The position numbers and the translations under genes are program-made. The notes beneath the pieces are model-generated. The model saw only the letters and a list, made by a program, of their open reading frames with translations. It was not told the DNA's origin and searched no databases. From CAVQGZ01 sp964356295 (GTDB taxonomy: Bacteria; Actinomycetota; Actinomycetes; Jiangellales; Jiangellaceae): 54,146 bases of DNA. Below, piece after piece: positions 8,543-15,799 of the stretch (position 1 is the first letter of the stretch; each line of letters opens with the position of its first letter). The stretch spans positions 1 to 54,146 of the forward strand of contig CAYHHE010000006.1 of assembly GCA_964356295.1 (NCBI GenBank), read 5' to 3'.

Positions 8543-9109
8543 TTGGGGGCTGGGCCGGGGGATGTCGATCAGCTGGACGGGGTCGCCGACCGTGACGCCG
8601 GCCTCGGTGAAGGTGCCTCCCGAGGTCTCGACCACCACGTCGAACAGCGCGTCGGGGTCATTCGGCAGGTAGAGCGGGCACGTGCTGTCCGCCGCGGGGC
8701 AGGGCTCCATCTCGCCCACTCCGACCACCGTCCCATCGAGGACCCAGACGATCGACAACGCGACCTCGACGTCGGCCATCCAGAAGCCGCTGCGCACCGG
8801 CTCGTCGTAGAGGAACACCATGCCGGTGCCGTCGGGCACCTCGGGGCGGTTCATCAGCCCGAGCGCGCGCTCGGCGGCATCGTCGGCGATCTCCACTGCC
8901 ATGGGCCCCACCGGTCCGACGACTGCAGCAGGTTGTCCCACCGCCGCGGACGGCGCTGAGCTGCTGTGCGGCTCGGCGGTCTCAGGCTCGGTTGCCTCGG
9001 GCGAGGCCGCCTTGGGCTCGTCGGACGGACTGGTGGACGTTGCCGCACAGCCGGCCAGGGCAAGGGCCACCACGGAGAGGACCGCAGCACGGGGTCCAGG
9101 CCTGATCAC
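8540..9109 (-). CDS. DUF192 domain lipoprotein
   Basis: 189 aa. A short signal peptide ends in the lipobox LALAGC (Cys at about residue 21), so the protein is predicted to be lipid-anchored outside the cytoplasmic membrane. A low-complexity Ser/Pro/Glu linker (about residues 22-65) leads to a DUF192 domain with AERALGLMNRPEVPDGTGMVF, RSGFWMADVEVALSIVW and VVVETSGGTFTEAGVTVGD. Its biochemical role is unknown. The GTG at 9109 overlaps the stop of the upstream hydrolase gene by 4 nt, so the two are co-translated. Its stop codon lies inside the TGATCA of a dispersed repeat, suggesting the repeat arrived at, or helped to define, the gene end. Confidence 0.87.
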   Translation of the reverse strand: MIRPGPRAAVLSVVALALAGCAATSTSPSDEPKAASPEATEPETAEPHSSSAPSAAVGQPAAVVGPVGPMAVEIADDAAERALGLMNRPEVPDGTGMVFLYDEPVRSGFWMADVEVALSIVWVLDGTVVGVGEMEPCPAADSTCPLYLPNDPDALFDVVVETSGGTFTEAGVTVGDPVQLIDIPRPSPQ

Positions 9110-10104
9110 GATCCTTCGACCACGTCGACGTGGATGTGGTCCAGATGCCGGTCGGTCACCGACGTGTCGCCCGAGGGGCTCTGGTAGTCGCGCCAGCCCT
9201 CCGCACCGCGTCGGGCCGACCAGATCTTGTCGTCGTAGATCACCACTGCGATCCCGAGCCGGTCTGCGTGCGCCACCAGCCAGTGCGCGGCGGCCCAGCC
9301 CTCGCGACCGCCGGCACCGTCCTGCATGGGGAAGAACACGTCCAGCGCCAGGCCGCGGTCGTGGGTGGAGGAGCCGTCCGCCGTCCGGTACGTCGAGATC
9401 GGCGTGTCCGACCCGAACCACACGCGCAGCTCGGCTGCCACGGCCTGCGCCCGCGGGGTGAACCCTGAGGCGTCCATGGTTTGCCGCGGGTAGCCGCTGT
9501 GGCGCAGGCTGCACGCCAGCGAGCCCTTCGACCAGCCAGTCAGCGCCGACGCCAGCACCCGCGCGTCGCTCTCGTGGTCGGCGTAGGCCTCGGGGAAGGC
9601 GCTGCGCTGCACCGCCTGGGCCGCCTGCGTCACCGGCATGTCGGTGTAGCCGGGGATTCTGACGAGCTCGTCGTAGAACCGGCTGGACGCATAGACCGGG
9701 TCGAGCACCTGCTCCGGGGCTCCCCACCCTTGCGAGGGCCGCTGCTGGAACAGCCCGAGGGAGTCCCGGTCGCCGTGGGTCAGGTTCCGCAGCTTCGACT
9801 CCTGGTAGGCCGTGGCCAGCGCGATGGTGACAGCTCGAGCGGGCAGGCCGCGCTGCTCGGCGACTGCCGCGATGGTGGCGGCATTCATCGCCTGCTCCTG
9901 GGTCACCCCGACCGAGCGTCCCTCGGCGACCGCCACACACGGCTGGGCGAACGGAACGATGGGACGACCCGAGAGCAACCACTGCGCACCCACCAGCAGA
10001 CCCACGGTGCCGAGCGCGAGCAGGAGCACAGAAGACAGCAGGCGTCGACCTCGGCGTGGCGGGGGCGAGGGAACGGCGGGTCGCCCCTGCAGGGTCGTCG
10101 ACAT
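9106..10104 (-). CDS. Membrane-anchored two-domain cell-wall hydrolase (lysozyme-like plus LAS/M15-like)
   Basis: 332 aa. A basic N-terminus (PPPRRGRRLL) precedes one transmembrane segment (about residues 24-46), so the rest is extracytoplasmic. Residues about 70-190 look like a lysozyme-type domain: a glutamate in ATAYQESKLRNL, then DSLGLFQQRPSQGWG. Residues about 215-330 have the zinc-ligand pattern of LAS peptidases, SSTHDRGLALDVFF and HLDHIHVDV, as in ARB_07466-like C-terminal domains. One protein could thus cut both glycan strands and peptide stems, although neither activity is proven here. The stop overlaps the downstream DUF192 lipoprotein start by 4 nt. Confidence 0.75.
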   Translation of the reverse strand: MSTTLQGRPAVPSPPPRRGRRLLSSVLLLALGTVGLLVGAQWLLSGRPIVPFAQPCVAVAEGRSVGVTQEQAMNAATIAAVAEQRGLPARAVTIALATAYQESKLRNLTHGDRDSLGLFQQRPSQGWGAPEQVLDPVYASSRFYDELVRIPGYTDMPVTQAAQAVQRSAFPEAYADHESDARVLASALTGWSKGSLACSLRHSGYPRQTMDASGFTPRAQAVAAELRVWFGSDTPISTYRTADGSSTHDRGLALDVFFPMQDGAGGREGWAAAHWLVAHADRLGIAVVIYDDKIWSARRGAEGWRDYQSPSGDTSVTDRHLDHIHVDVVEGS

Positions 10105-10182
10105 GGTCGTTCTACGGTACCCGCGCGCACCCGCCCCCGCGCAGCCGCGACGCCGGGGCCGCGTCAGGTCTCGGGAGCGCGC

Positions 10183-11148
10183 TCAGCCGTTGACGTGCAG
10201 CGCGGCGTTGAGCCCACCCCAGGTGCCGGTACGAGGCAGCGCCTCGACGGCTCCGGTGAGCGAGTTGCGGCGAAACACCAGGTCGTGGGCGCCGGACAGG
10301 TCGCGGGCGGCGACGGTCCCTTCGTCTGGAAGGCTCACCTTGGTCCCGGCGGTGAGGTACAGGCCGGCCTCCACGACGCACCGATCGCCCAGGGAGATAC
10401 CCAGCCCGGAGTTCGCCCCGAGCAGGCACCCCTGGCCGATCCGGATCACTTCTTTACCGCCTCCTGACAGAGTGCCCATGATGGACGCGCCGCCGCCGAT
10501 GTCGGATCCGTCCCCGACGACCACACCGGCCGAGATCCGGCCCTCCACCATGGACGCACCCAGCGTCCCGGCGTTGAAGTTGACGAACCCCTCGTGCATG
10601 ACGGTCGTGCCGGGGGCCAGATGGGCTCCGAGCCGTACCCGGTCGGCGTCGGCGATGCGCACCCCGCCGGGTATCACGTAGTCGACCATGCGCGGGAACT
10701 TGTCCACGCCGAGCACCGTCACGGGCCCGCGCGCGGCCAGCCGTCCGCGCACCTTCTCGAACCCCTCGACGGCGCAGGGTCCGGCGCTCGTCCAGACCGC
10801 GGTGGGCAGCACGCCGAACAGCCCATCCAGCGACAGCCCGTGCGGCTGGACGAGCCGGTGGGAGAGCAGGTGGAGCCTCAGGTAGGCGTCGGCGACGTCC
10901 ACGGGCGGGGAGTCCAGGGCGGTGACGACCCGGACGAAGGCGCGCTGGACCCCGCGGTCGGCATCGGTGCCCTCAAGTCGCAGCAGCTCCTGGTTCGGGG
11001 CCGACCTCGACGGCGGTTCCCCGAGTGCCGGATGGGGGAACCATGCCTCGAGCACCGCGCCGTCGGCAGTGATGGTGGCCAGGCCATCGGCCCATGCGGT
11101 GCGTGCGTGGGCCGGCTGCGTCGCGGAGGCGTCGACGGTGTCGGTCAT
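10183..11148 (-). CDS. dapD: 2,3,4,5-tetrahydropyridine-2,6-dicarboxylate N-succinyltransferase (DapD)
   Basis: 321 aa, full length for the actinobacterial group. It succinylates tetrahydrodipicolinate using succinyl-CoA, committing carbon to diaminopimelate. The C-terminal half is a left-handed beta-helix of hexapeptide repeats (VRIADADRVRLGAHLAPGTTVMHEGFV region, then SMVEGRISAGVVVGDGSDIGGGASIMGTLSGGG). The N-terminus of the group is seen in TAWADGLATITADGAVLEAWFPHP. ATG 11148 is chosen over longer in-frame extensions because those run into dapE. It is divergent from dapE, with 38 nt between start codons and a shared promoter core. With dapC and dapE in the same window, three steps of the succinylase pathway are clustered. 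Confidence 0.96.
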   Translation of the reverse strand: MTDTVDASATQPAHARTAWADGLATITADGAVLEAWFPHPALGEPPSRSAPNQELLRLEGTDADRGVQRAFVRVVTALDSPPVDVADAYLRLHLLSHRLVQPHGLSLDGLFGVLPTAVWTSAGPCAVEGFEKVRGRLAARGPVTVLGVDKFPRMVDYVIPGGVRIADADRVRLGAHLAPGTTVMHEGFVNFNAGTLGASMVEGRISAGVVVGDGSDIGGGASIMGTLSGGGKEVIRIGQGCLLGANSGLGISLGDRCVVEAGLYLTAGTKVSLPDEGTVAARDLSGAHDLVFRRNSLTGAVEALPRTGTWGGLNAALHVNG

Positions 11149-11170
11149 GTCCTCAGCCTGCCACCGGTGC

Positions 11171-11180
11171 GCGGTAGCGT
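11171..11180. promoter_or_regulatory. Overlapping divergent -10 elements between dapD and dapE
   Basis: TAGCGT on the forward strand (11175-11180) is followed six nt later by the dapE GTG. TACCGC on the reverse strand (11176-11171) lies 22 nt before the dapD ATG. The two hexamers overlap on the TA at 11175-11176. This fits a leaderless dapE transcript and a short-leader dapD transcript. Confidence 0.45.
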
Positions 11181-11186
11181 CGCAGG

Positions 11187-12266
11187 GTGCCGCTGCTGGA
11201 CGTCGCCACCGATGTCGTCGCGCTGACCCGTCAGGTGTGCGACATCCCCTCGGTGAGCGGAGAGGAGGGCCCACTGGCAGACGCTGTCGAGGCCTGCCTG
11301 GCCCAGCTCGGCCATCTTCAGGTGCTCCGCCAGGGCGACGCCGTGGTCGCACGCACCACGGCGGGACGGGCCGAGCGCGTGCTGCTCGCCGGCCACCTCG
11401 ACACCGTCCCGGTCAGCGACAACCTGCCGGTGCGAGCCGTCGGTGACGACCAGTGCGGGATCCTGCACGGTCGCGGCACCGTCGACATGAAGGGTGGCAT
11501 CGCGGTCATGCTCCGCCTGGCCGGGGCTCTCCGCGAGCCTGCTCACGACCTGACGTTCGTCTTCTACGACGCCGAGGAGGTCGAGGCCACCCGCAACGGC
11601 CTCGGACGCCTCGTCCGGGAGCAGCCGGACTGGCTCGTCGGCGACGTGGCTGTGCTGCTGGAGCCCACCGGCGGCCGGCTCGAAGGGGGCTGCAACGGGA
11701 CGATTCGCGTGGAGGTCACGGTCCCCGGGGTGGCCGCCCACTCCGCCCGGGCGTGGACCGGGGACAACGCGATCCACCGCGCCAGCGACGTCCTCGGGCG
11801 GCTCGTCCGCTACCAGCCCCAGCAGGTCGACGTGGACGGGCTGGTCTACCGGGAGGGGCTCAACGCCGTGGGGATCGCCGGTGGCATCGCCGGGAACGTC
11901 ATCCCCGACCGCTGCCTGGTCACCGTCAACTACCGCTTCGCCCCCGACAAGGACGAAGCGGCCGCACTGGCCCACCTGCGCGAGGTGTTCGACGGCTACC
12001 ACCTCGTCGTCACCGACAGCTCACCCGGGGCGCGTCCCGGGCTGCATCATCCGGCGATCCGGTCGTTGATGCGGGCCGCGGACGAGTCGGTCGGCCCCAA
12101 GTACGGCTGGACGGACGTGGCGCGCTTCACCGCCCTGGGCATCCCCGCCATCAACTACGGCCCGGGTGACCCCGAGTTGGCCCACCGCGTCGACGAGCAC
12201 GTCCCGGTTGCCCAGATCCGCCGGTGCGAATCCGTTCTCGCCAGATGGCTGCAGAACCCGGACTAG
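11187..12266 (+). CDS. dapE: Succinyl-diaminopimelate desuccinylase (DapE)
   Basis: 359 aa M20-family dinuclear zinc hydrolase releasing succinate from N-succinyl-LL-diaminopimelate. Metal-ligand motifs are visible: AGHLDTVPV, GTVDMKGGIAVML and YDAEEVEA, with the distal histidine in GDPELAHRVDEHV. The dimerisation domain (GGCNGTIRVEVTVPGVAAHSARAW) lies between them. The GTG start sits six nt downstream of TAGCGT, consistent with a leaderless message. Its TAG stop is part of the TAGCCT -10 proposed for the following LOG-family gene. Confidence 0.95.
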   Translation: MPLLDVATDVVALTRQVCDIPSVSGEEGPLADAVEACLAQLGHLQVLRQGDAVVARTTAGRAERVLLAGHLDTVPVSDNLPVRAVGDDQCGILHGRGTVDMKGGIAVMLRLAGALREPAHDLTFVFYDAEEVEATRNGLGRLVREQPDWLVGDVAVLLEPTGGRLEGGCNGTIRVEVTVPGVAAHSARAWTGDNAIHRASDVLGRLVRYQPQQVDVDGLVYREGLNAVGIAGGIAGNVIPDRCLVTVNYRFAPDKDEAAALAHLREVFDGYHLVVTDSSPGARPGLHHPAIRSLMRAADESVGPKYGWTDVARFTALGIPAINYGPGDPELAHRVDEHVPVAQIRRCESVLARWLQNPD

Positions 12267-12276
12267 CCTCCACGTC

Positions 12277-13119
12277 GTGACCGATCACGGCCGGACCGAC
12301 GGCGGCGACCCAGGCGAGGACCTCCTGGACGACCCCGGGCTGGCAGCGCAGCCGTTCCCACCGCCAGAGCGCCGGCGGGGCCGGGTCCACCTTCGCCGCG
12401 ACCAGGTGCCGGTCAGCACCACCGACCAGCGCCTGCTCGACAGCCGCGGACCCACCGACTGGGTGCACCAGGACCCCTGGCGGGTGATGCGCATCCAGGC
12501 GGAGTTCGTCGAGGGGTTCGGCCTGCTGGCCGAGCTCGGACGAGCGGTCAGCGTGTTCGGCTCGGCCCGCACGCCGACCTCCGACCGCATGTACCGGCTG
12601 GCCAACGACCTGGGCGGACAGCTCGCCCGCGCCGGCTACTCGGTGATCACCGGTGGGGGCCCCGGGATCATGGAGGCCGCCAACCGCGGCGCGGTCGAGC
12701 ACGGCGGCGTGTCGGTCGGGCTGGGTATCGAGCTCCCGTTCGAGCAGCGGCTCAACGACTGGGTCGACATCGGCATCAACTTCCGCTACTTCTTCGCGCG
12801 CAAGACGATGTTCCTGAAGTACTCGCAGGGCTTCGTCGTCTTCCCGGGTGGCTTCGGCACGATGGACGAGATGTTCGAGGCGCTCACGCTGACCCAGACC
12901 GGCAAGGTCACCCAGTTTCCCGTCGTGCTGGTGGGCGTCGACTACTGGTCTGGACTGCTGCGCTGGCTGGCCGACACGGTGGCAGCCGAACGGAAGATCG
13001 CCCCCGTCGATCTGGACCTCATCACCTGCACGGACGAGGTGCGCGATGTGATGCGGGTGCTCACCGAAGCGGACGCGCTGAGGCGGGAGCGCGACGAGGC
13101 GGCGCTCTACCGCTCGTAG
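12277..13119 (+). CDS. LOG family (TIGR00730-type) Rossmann-fold protein
   Basis: 280 aa. The nucleotide-binding lysine-decarboxylase-like fold is identified by GGGPGIMEAANRG and PGGFGTMDEMFE, the PGGxGTxxE signature. Homologues hydrolyse nucleoside monophosphates with release of the base, and some produce cytokinins. The physiological role in actinobacteria is unclear. A basic N-terminal extension (PPPERRRGRVHLRRDQVPVS) precedes the domain. GTG 12277 is supported by TAGCCT at 12264-12269, seven nt upstream. The gene ends just before the repeat-rich gap that separates it from the convergent folP2-like gene. Confidence 0.88.
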   Translation: MTDHGRTDGGDPGEDLLDDPGLAAQPFPPPERRRGRVHLRRDQVPVSTTDQRLLDSRGPTDWVHQDPWRVMRIQAEFVEGFGLLAELGRAVSVFGSARTPTSDRMYRLANDLGGQLARAGYSVITGGGPGIMEAANRGAVEHGGVSVGLGIELPFEQRLNDWVDIGINFRYFFARKTMFLKYSQGFVVFPGGFGTMDEMFEALTLTQTGKVTQFPVVLVGVDYWSGLLRWLADTVAAERKIAPVDLDLITCTDEVRDVMRVLTEADALRRERDEAALYRS

Positions 13120-13183
13120 GACGCCGCGCGGCCTCGCGGGCGCCCGGATGCGGCTCGCCGCCATGCTCGCCCCGTTCCGGCCA
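13120..13183. other. Spacer between LOG gene and the repeat array
   Basis: Sixty-four bases with no gene, promoter motif or strong hairpin that I can support. It leads directly into the TGATCA array. Confidence 0.5.
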
Positions 13184-13454
13184 TGATCAGCGCGCCTGTG
13201 TGGTGCCTCACCCTTGATCAGCGCGCCCTGGTGGTTGCTGACCCTTGATCAGCGCGCCCTGGTGGTGGTGGTCATGATGATCAGAGCGCCGTAGGTGTCG
13301 TCCCAGCGACACCTACGGCGCTCTGACGCAGCGACCCACGACACCTGTGGCGCTCTGATCATGCTCCAGGCACCACAAACCCGCTCTGATCATGTTCCAG
13401 GCACCACAGACGCGCCCTGATCATGCTCCAGGCACCATCAACCCGCCCTGATCA
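13184..13454. repeat. 31-bp TGATCA repeat array 1 with central perfect hairpin
   Basis: Left side: units of 31, 31 and 32 nt starting at 13184, 13215 and 13246, each opening with TGATCAGCGCGCC and carrying a GTGGT core. Right side: 31-nt units at 13362, 13393 and 13424, each ending in TGATCA, with GGCACCA. These are inverted copies of the left units. Centre: 20-nt perfectly complementary arms at 13281-13300 and 13307-13326 with a 6-nt loop. A homologous array is at 53889 to the window end. No coding potential is evident. The array lies between convergent genes, so it could act as a bidirectional terminator, a cruciform or a protein-binding site. Confidence 0.92.
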
Positions 13455-13505
13455 TGTCCGGCGTGACAGCACGGTCGAGGCAACCAGGACCGCGCGCCGC
13501 TAGGG

Positions 13506-14369
13506 CTAGGCAAGGCCGCGCCTGGCCACGCGAGGGGGTGCCTCGCCCAGGATGGCGGCCACCATGTCGAGCACCTGGAGCGTCTGCGGCACCTCGTGGG
13601 CACGGAAGACGCGCGCGCCGTGCCAGCGGGCGATCGCGGTGGCAGCGAGCGTCCCAGTCAGCCGCTCACCGACCGCCTTGTCGAGGGACTCCCCGACGAA
13701 GTCCTTGTTGGACAGGCTGACCAGCACGGGGTACCCCGTCTCGACCAGGGCGTCCAGCCGGCGGGTGAGCAGCAGGGAGTGGTAGGTGTTCTTGCCGAAG
13801 TCGTGCGTCGGGTCGACTAGCAGGCTCTCGCGTGGGACGCCCAGGCGCTCGGCCCGCTCGGCCAGGCCCACCACTCGGGCGAGGACATCGGCGACGACGT
13901 CGTCGTAGGCGACCCGGTGCGGGCGCGACCGAGGTGCCAGCGGCCCGACGTGGCTGCAGACCAGTCCCGCCCCGGACTCGGCGGCCACCTCGGCCAGGGC
14001 CGGGTCGGCGCCGGACCAGGTGTCGTTGAGCAGGCTCGCACCGGCTGCGACGACCTCGCGGGCGACGTCCGCCCGCCAGGTGTCGACGCTGATGACCAGG
14101 TCGGGGTAGCGGTCGCGGACGGCCGCCACGAACGGGACGACGCGCCGCAGCTCCTCGGTGACGTCCACCTCGTCCCCGGGGCCGGCCTTGACCCCGCCGA
14201 CATCCACGATGAGCGCGCCCTCGTCCACGACTTGGTCCACCCGGTCCAGCGCCTTGCTCAGCCCGAAGGTGGCGCCACGGTCGTAGAAGGAGTCCGGCGT
14301 GCGGTTGACGATGGCCATCACCGCGTGTTGCCCGGGCGAGAGCGTGTGCCGTCCCAGGCGCAGCTCCAC
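13506..14369 (-). CDS. Dihydropteroate synthase-like protein, FolP2 group
   Basis: 287 aa TIM-barrel protein of the pterin-binding/DHPS family. MAIVNRTPDSFYDRGATF is the first DHPS signature and IVDVGGVKAGPGDEVDVTEEL the second. The PTHDFGKNTYHSLLLTRRL and SLSNKDFVGESL blocks are those of the actinobacterial FolP2 branch. From memory, the mycobacterial member (Rv1207) failed to substitute for DHPS, so folate synthesis should not be assumed. GTG 14369 has GGGGAGG six nt upstream. It converges on the LOG gene across the repeat array and diverges from the SRPBCC gene. Confidence 0.85.
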   Translation of the reverse strand: MELRLGRHTLSPGQHAVMAIVNRTPDSFYDRGATFGLSKALDRVDQVVDEGALIVDVGGVKAGPGDEVDVTEELRRVVPFVAAVRDRYPDLVISVDTWRADVAREVVAAGASLLNDTWSGADPALAEVAAESGAGLVCSHVGPLAPRSRPHRVAYDDVVADVLARVVGLAERAERLGVPRESLLVDPTHDFGKNTYHSLLLTRRLDALVETGYPVLVSLSNKDFVGESLDKAVGERLTGTLAATAIARWHGARVFRAHEVPQTLQVLDMVAAILGEAPPRVARRGLA

Positions 14370-14427
14370 CGCATGCCTCCCCTCGCCCGGGGCGGCACGG
14401 CCTCCCGCGTCGTGGGACCATCATCGG

Positions 14428-14904
14428 GTGGCTCATCGACTCGAGGTCGCCGCTGAGGTGGCCGCCCCGGCAGAGGTTACGTGGTCTGTGCTCACCGACT
14501 GGGAGCGGCAGTCGGAGTGGTTCGTGATGACCGACAGCCGGGGCCTCGGGCCGACCGGGGGCCACGCCGTCGGCGAGGAGATCCACGGCTTCACCGGCTT
14601 TGGGCGGCTGGGCCTCCTCGACACCATGGTGATCGAGGAGTGGGACCCGCCGCACCGCTGCGTGGTGCGCAAGACCGGACGGGTCGTCCGGGGATCGGCG
14701 GAGTTCAGCGTGGAGCCGCTGCCGCGCGAGCGCTCCCGGGTGATCTACCGCCTCGACATGGAGATGCCTTTGGGGCGGTTCGGCAGCCTGGCCTGGCCAC
14801 TCACCCGAGAGGGGACAGCCGCCTTCTTCCGCCGCAGCCTGCGCAACCTGGCCCGCCTCGTGGAGAGCGAGTACGCCGCTGCCCGCTCCCAACCCGGCTC
14901 GTGA
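14428..14904 (+). CDS. SRPBCC family protein (START/Bet v 1-like fold)
   Basis: 158 aa. The pattern HRLEVAAEVAAPAEVTWSVLTDWERQSEW is the typical first strand and helix of polyketide-cyclase/SRPBCC proteins. IEEWDPPHRCVVRKTG and a long C-terminal helix (AFFRRSLRNLARLVESEYA) complete the fold. Such proteins bind hydrophobic ligands; the ligand here is unknown. It sits where glucosyl-3-phosphoglycerate synthase is found in the mycobacterial order. GTG 14428 is chosen because upstream codons would overlap the divergent folP2-like gene. Its TGA overlaps the GTG of the tag gene by 4 nt. Confidence 0.82.
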   Translation: MAHRLEVAAEVAAPAEVTWSVLTDWERQSEWFVMTDSRGLGPTGGHAVGEEIHGFTGFGRLGLLDTMVIEEWDPPHRCVVRKTGRVVRGSAEFSVEPLPRERSRVIYRLDMEMPLGRFGSLAWPLTREGTAAFFRRSLRNLARLVESEYAAARSQPGS

Positions 14905-15578
14905 CCGACTGGGCACAGCGCGGCGTCGAACCGGGTCCGGATGGACTGCCGCGCTGCCCCTGGGCCCAGGGGCAGCAGGACTACCTCGACTACCACGACC
15001 AGGAGTGGGGACGCCCGGTGCACGGCGACGTCCCGCTGCTGGAGCGGCTGGTGCTCGAGGGCTTCCAGTCGGGGCTGTCGTGGTTGACGATCCTGCGCAA
15101 GCGTCCGGCTTTTCGCGCCGCCTTCGCCGGCTTCGACCCCGAGCGGGTGGCCGCCTTCACCCAGGAGGACGTCCAGCGGCTCCTCGCCGACACCGGGATC
15201 GTCCGGCACCGGCGCAAGATCGAGGCAGCGATCACCAACGCCCGTGCACTGCGTGACCTGCAGCACCGGGAGGGGGAGGGCGCCCTCGACCGACTCATGT
15301 GGTCCTACGCGGACCCAGCCGCCGACGCCGACCCAGCCGCGGAGCAGCCGGCCCAGACGCCCGCTCCCACCCGGATGGCCGACCTGCCGTCGCGAACTCC
15401 TTCCTCGGCTGCGCTGGCTCGCGACCTCAAGCGGCTGGGGTTCACCTTCGTCGGCCCGACCACCGTGTACGCGGCCATGCAGGCCTGCGGGCTGGTCAAC
15501 GACCATCTGCTGGGCTGCGTGGTCGTGACGACGGTGGGCACCGGGCGGGGGCACGTCACGGCGCAGGATCAGGGATAA
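14901..15578 (+). CDS. tag: DNA-3-methyladenine glycosylase I
   Basis: 225 aa base-excision repair enzyme that removes 3-methyladenine from alkylated DNA. RCPWAQG...DYHDQEWGRPVHGD and LEGFQSGLSWLTILRKRPAFRAAF are the defining motifs. The C-terminal part (LKRLGFTFVGPTTVYAAMQACGLVNDH) supplies remaining structural and zinc-binding positions. A Pro/Ala/Asp-rich insertion of about 25 residues (ADPAADADPAAEQPAQTPAP) lies between the helical core and the C-terminal motif. The GTG overlaps the SRPBCC stop (GTGA), so the two are coupled. Confidence 0.94.
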   Translation: MTDWAQRGVEPGPDGLPRCPWAQGQQDYLDYHDQEWGRPVHGDVPLLERLVLEGFQSGLSWLTILRKRPAFRAAFAGFDPERVAAFTQEDVQRLLADTGIVRHRRKIEAAITNARALRDLQHREGEGALDRLMWSYADPAADADPAAEQPAQTPAPTRMADLPSRTPSSAALARDLKRLGFTFVGPTTVYAAMQACGLVNDHLLGCVVVTTVGTGRGHVTAQDQG

Positions 15579-15618
15579 TGCGTCCAGCGAGGCGTCAGGT
15601 ACCGGAAGGGGAGCGCAG

Positions 15619-15789
15619 ATGGCGGCAATGAAGCCGCGGACGGGCGATGGTCCGCTCGAGGTCACGAAGGAGGGCCGGAGCCTGGTGATGCGCGTGCCGC
15701 TGGAGGGCGGCGGACGCCTGGTGGTGGAGCTCAACGCGGACGAGGCGAACGCCCTCGGGGACGCCCTGAAGGCGGCAGCCGCCGCCTGA
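15619..15789 (+). CDS. DUF3117 domain protein (small conserved actinobacterial protein)
   Basis: 56 aa, beginning MAAMKPRTGDGPLEVTKEGR and ending in an alanine run. This is the Rv1211-type DUF3117 family, conserved in actinobacteria next to tag and glgA. The mycobacterial member has been described as calmodulin-like; I see no EF-hand here. A Shine-Dalgarno-like GGAAGGGGAG lies about 6-14 nt upstream of the ATG. It is separated from the tag stop by 40 nt and converges on glgA with 10 nt between the stops. Confidence 0.9.
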   Translation: MAAMKPRTGDGPLEVTKEGRSLVMRVPLEGGGRLVVELNADEANALGDALKAAAAA

Positions 15790-15799
15790 GCGTCGCGGT

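Noticed and set aside
13184..13454. CRISPR array reading of the 31-bp units
   Set aside because: Units abut without unique spacers, they are inverted around a central hairpin, and no cas gene is present in the window.
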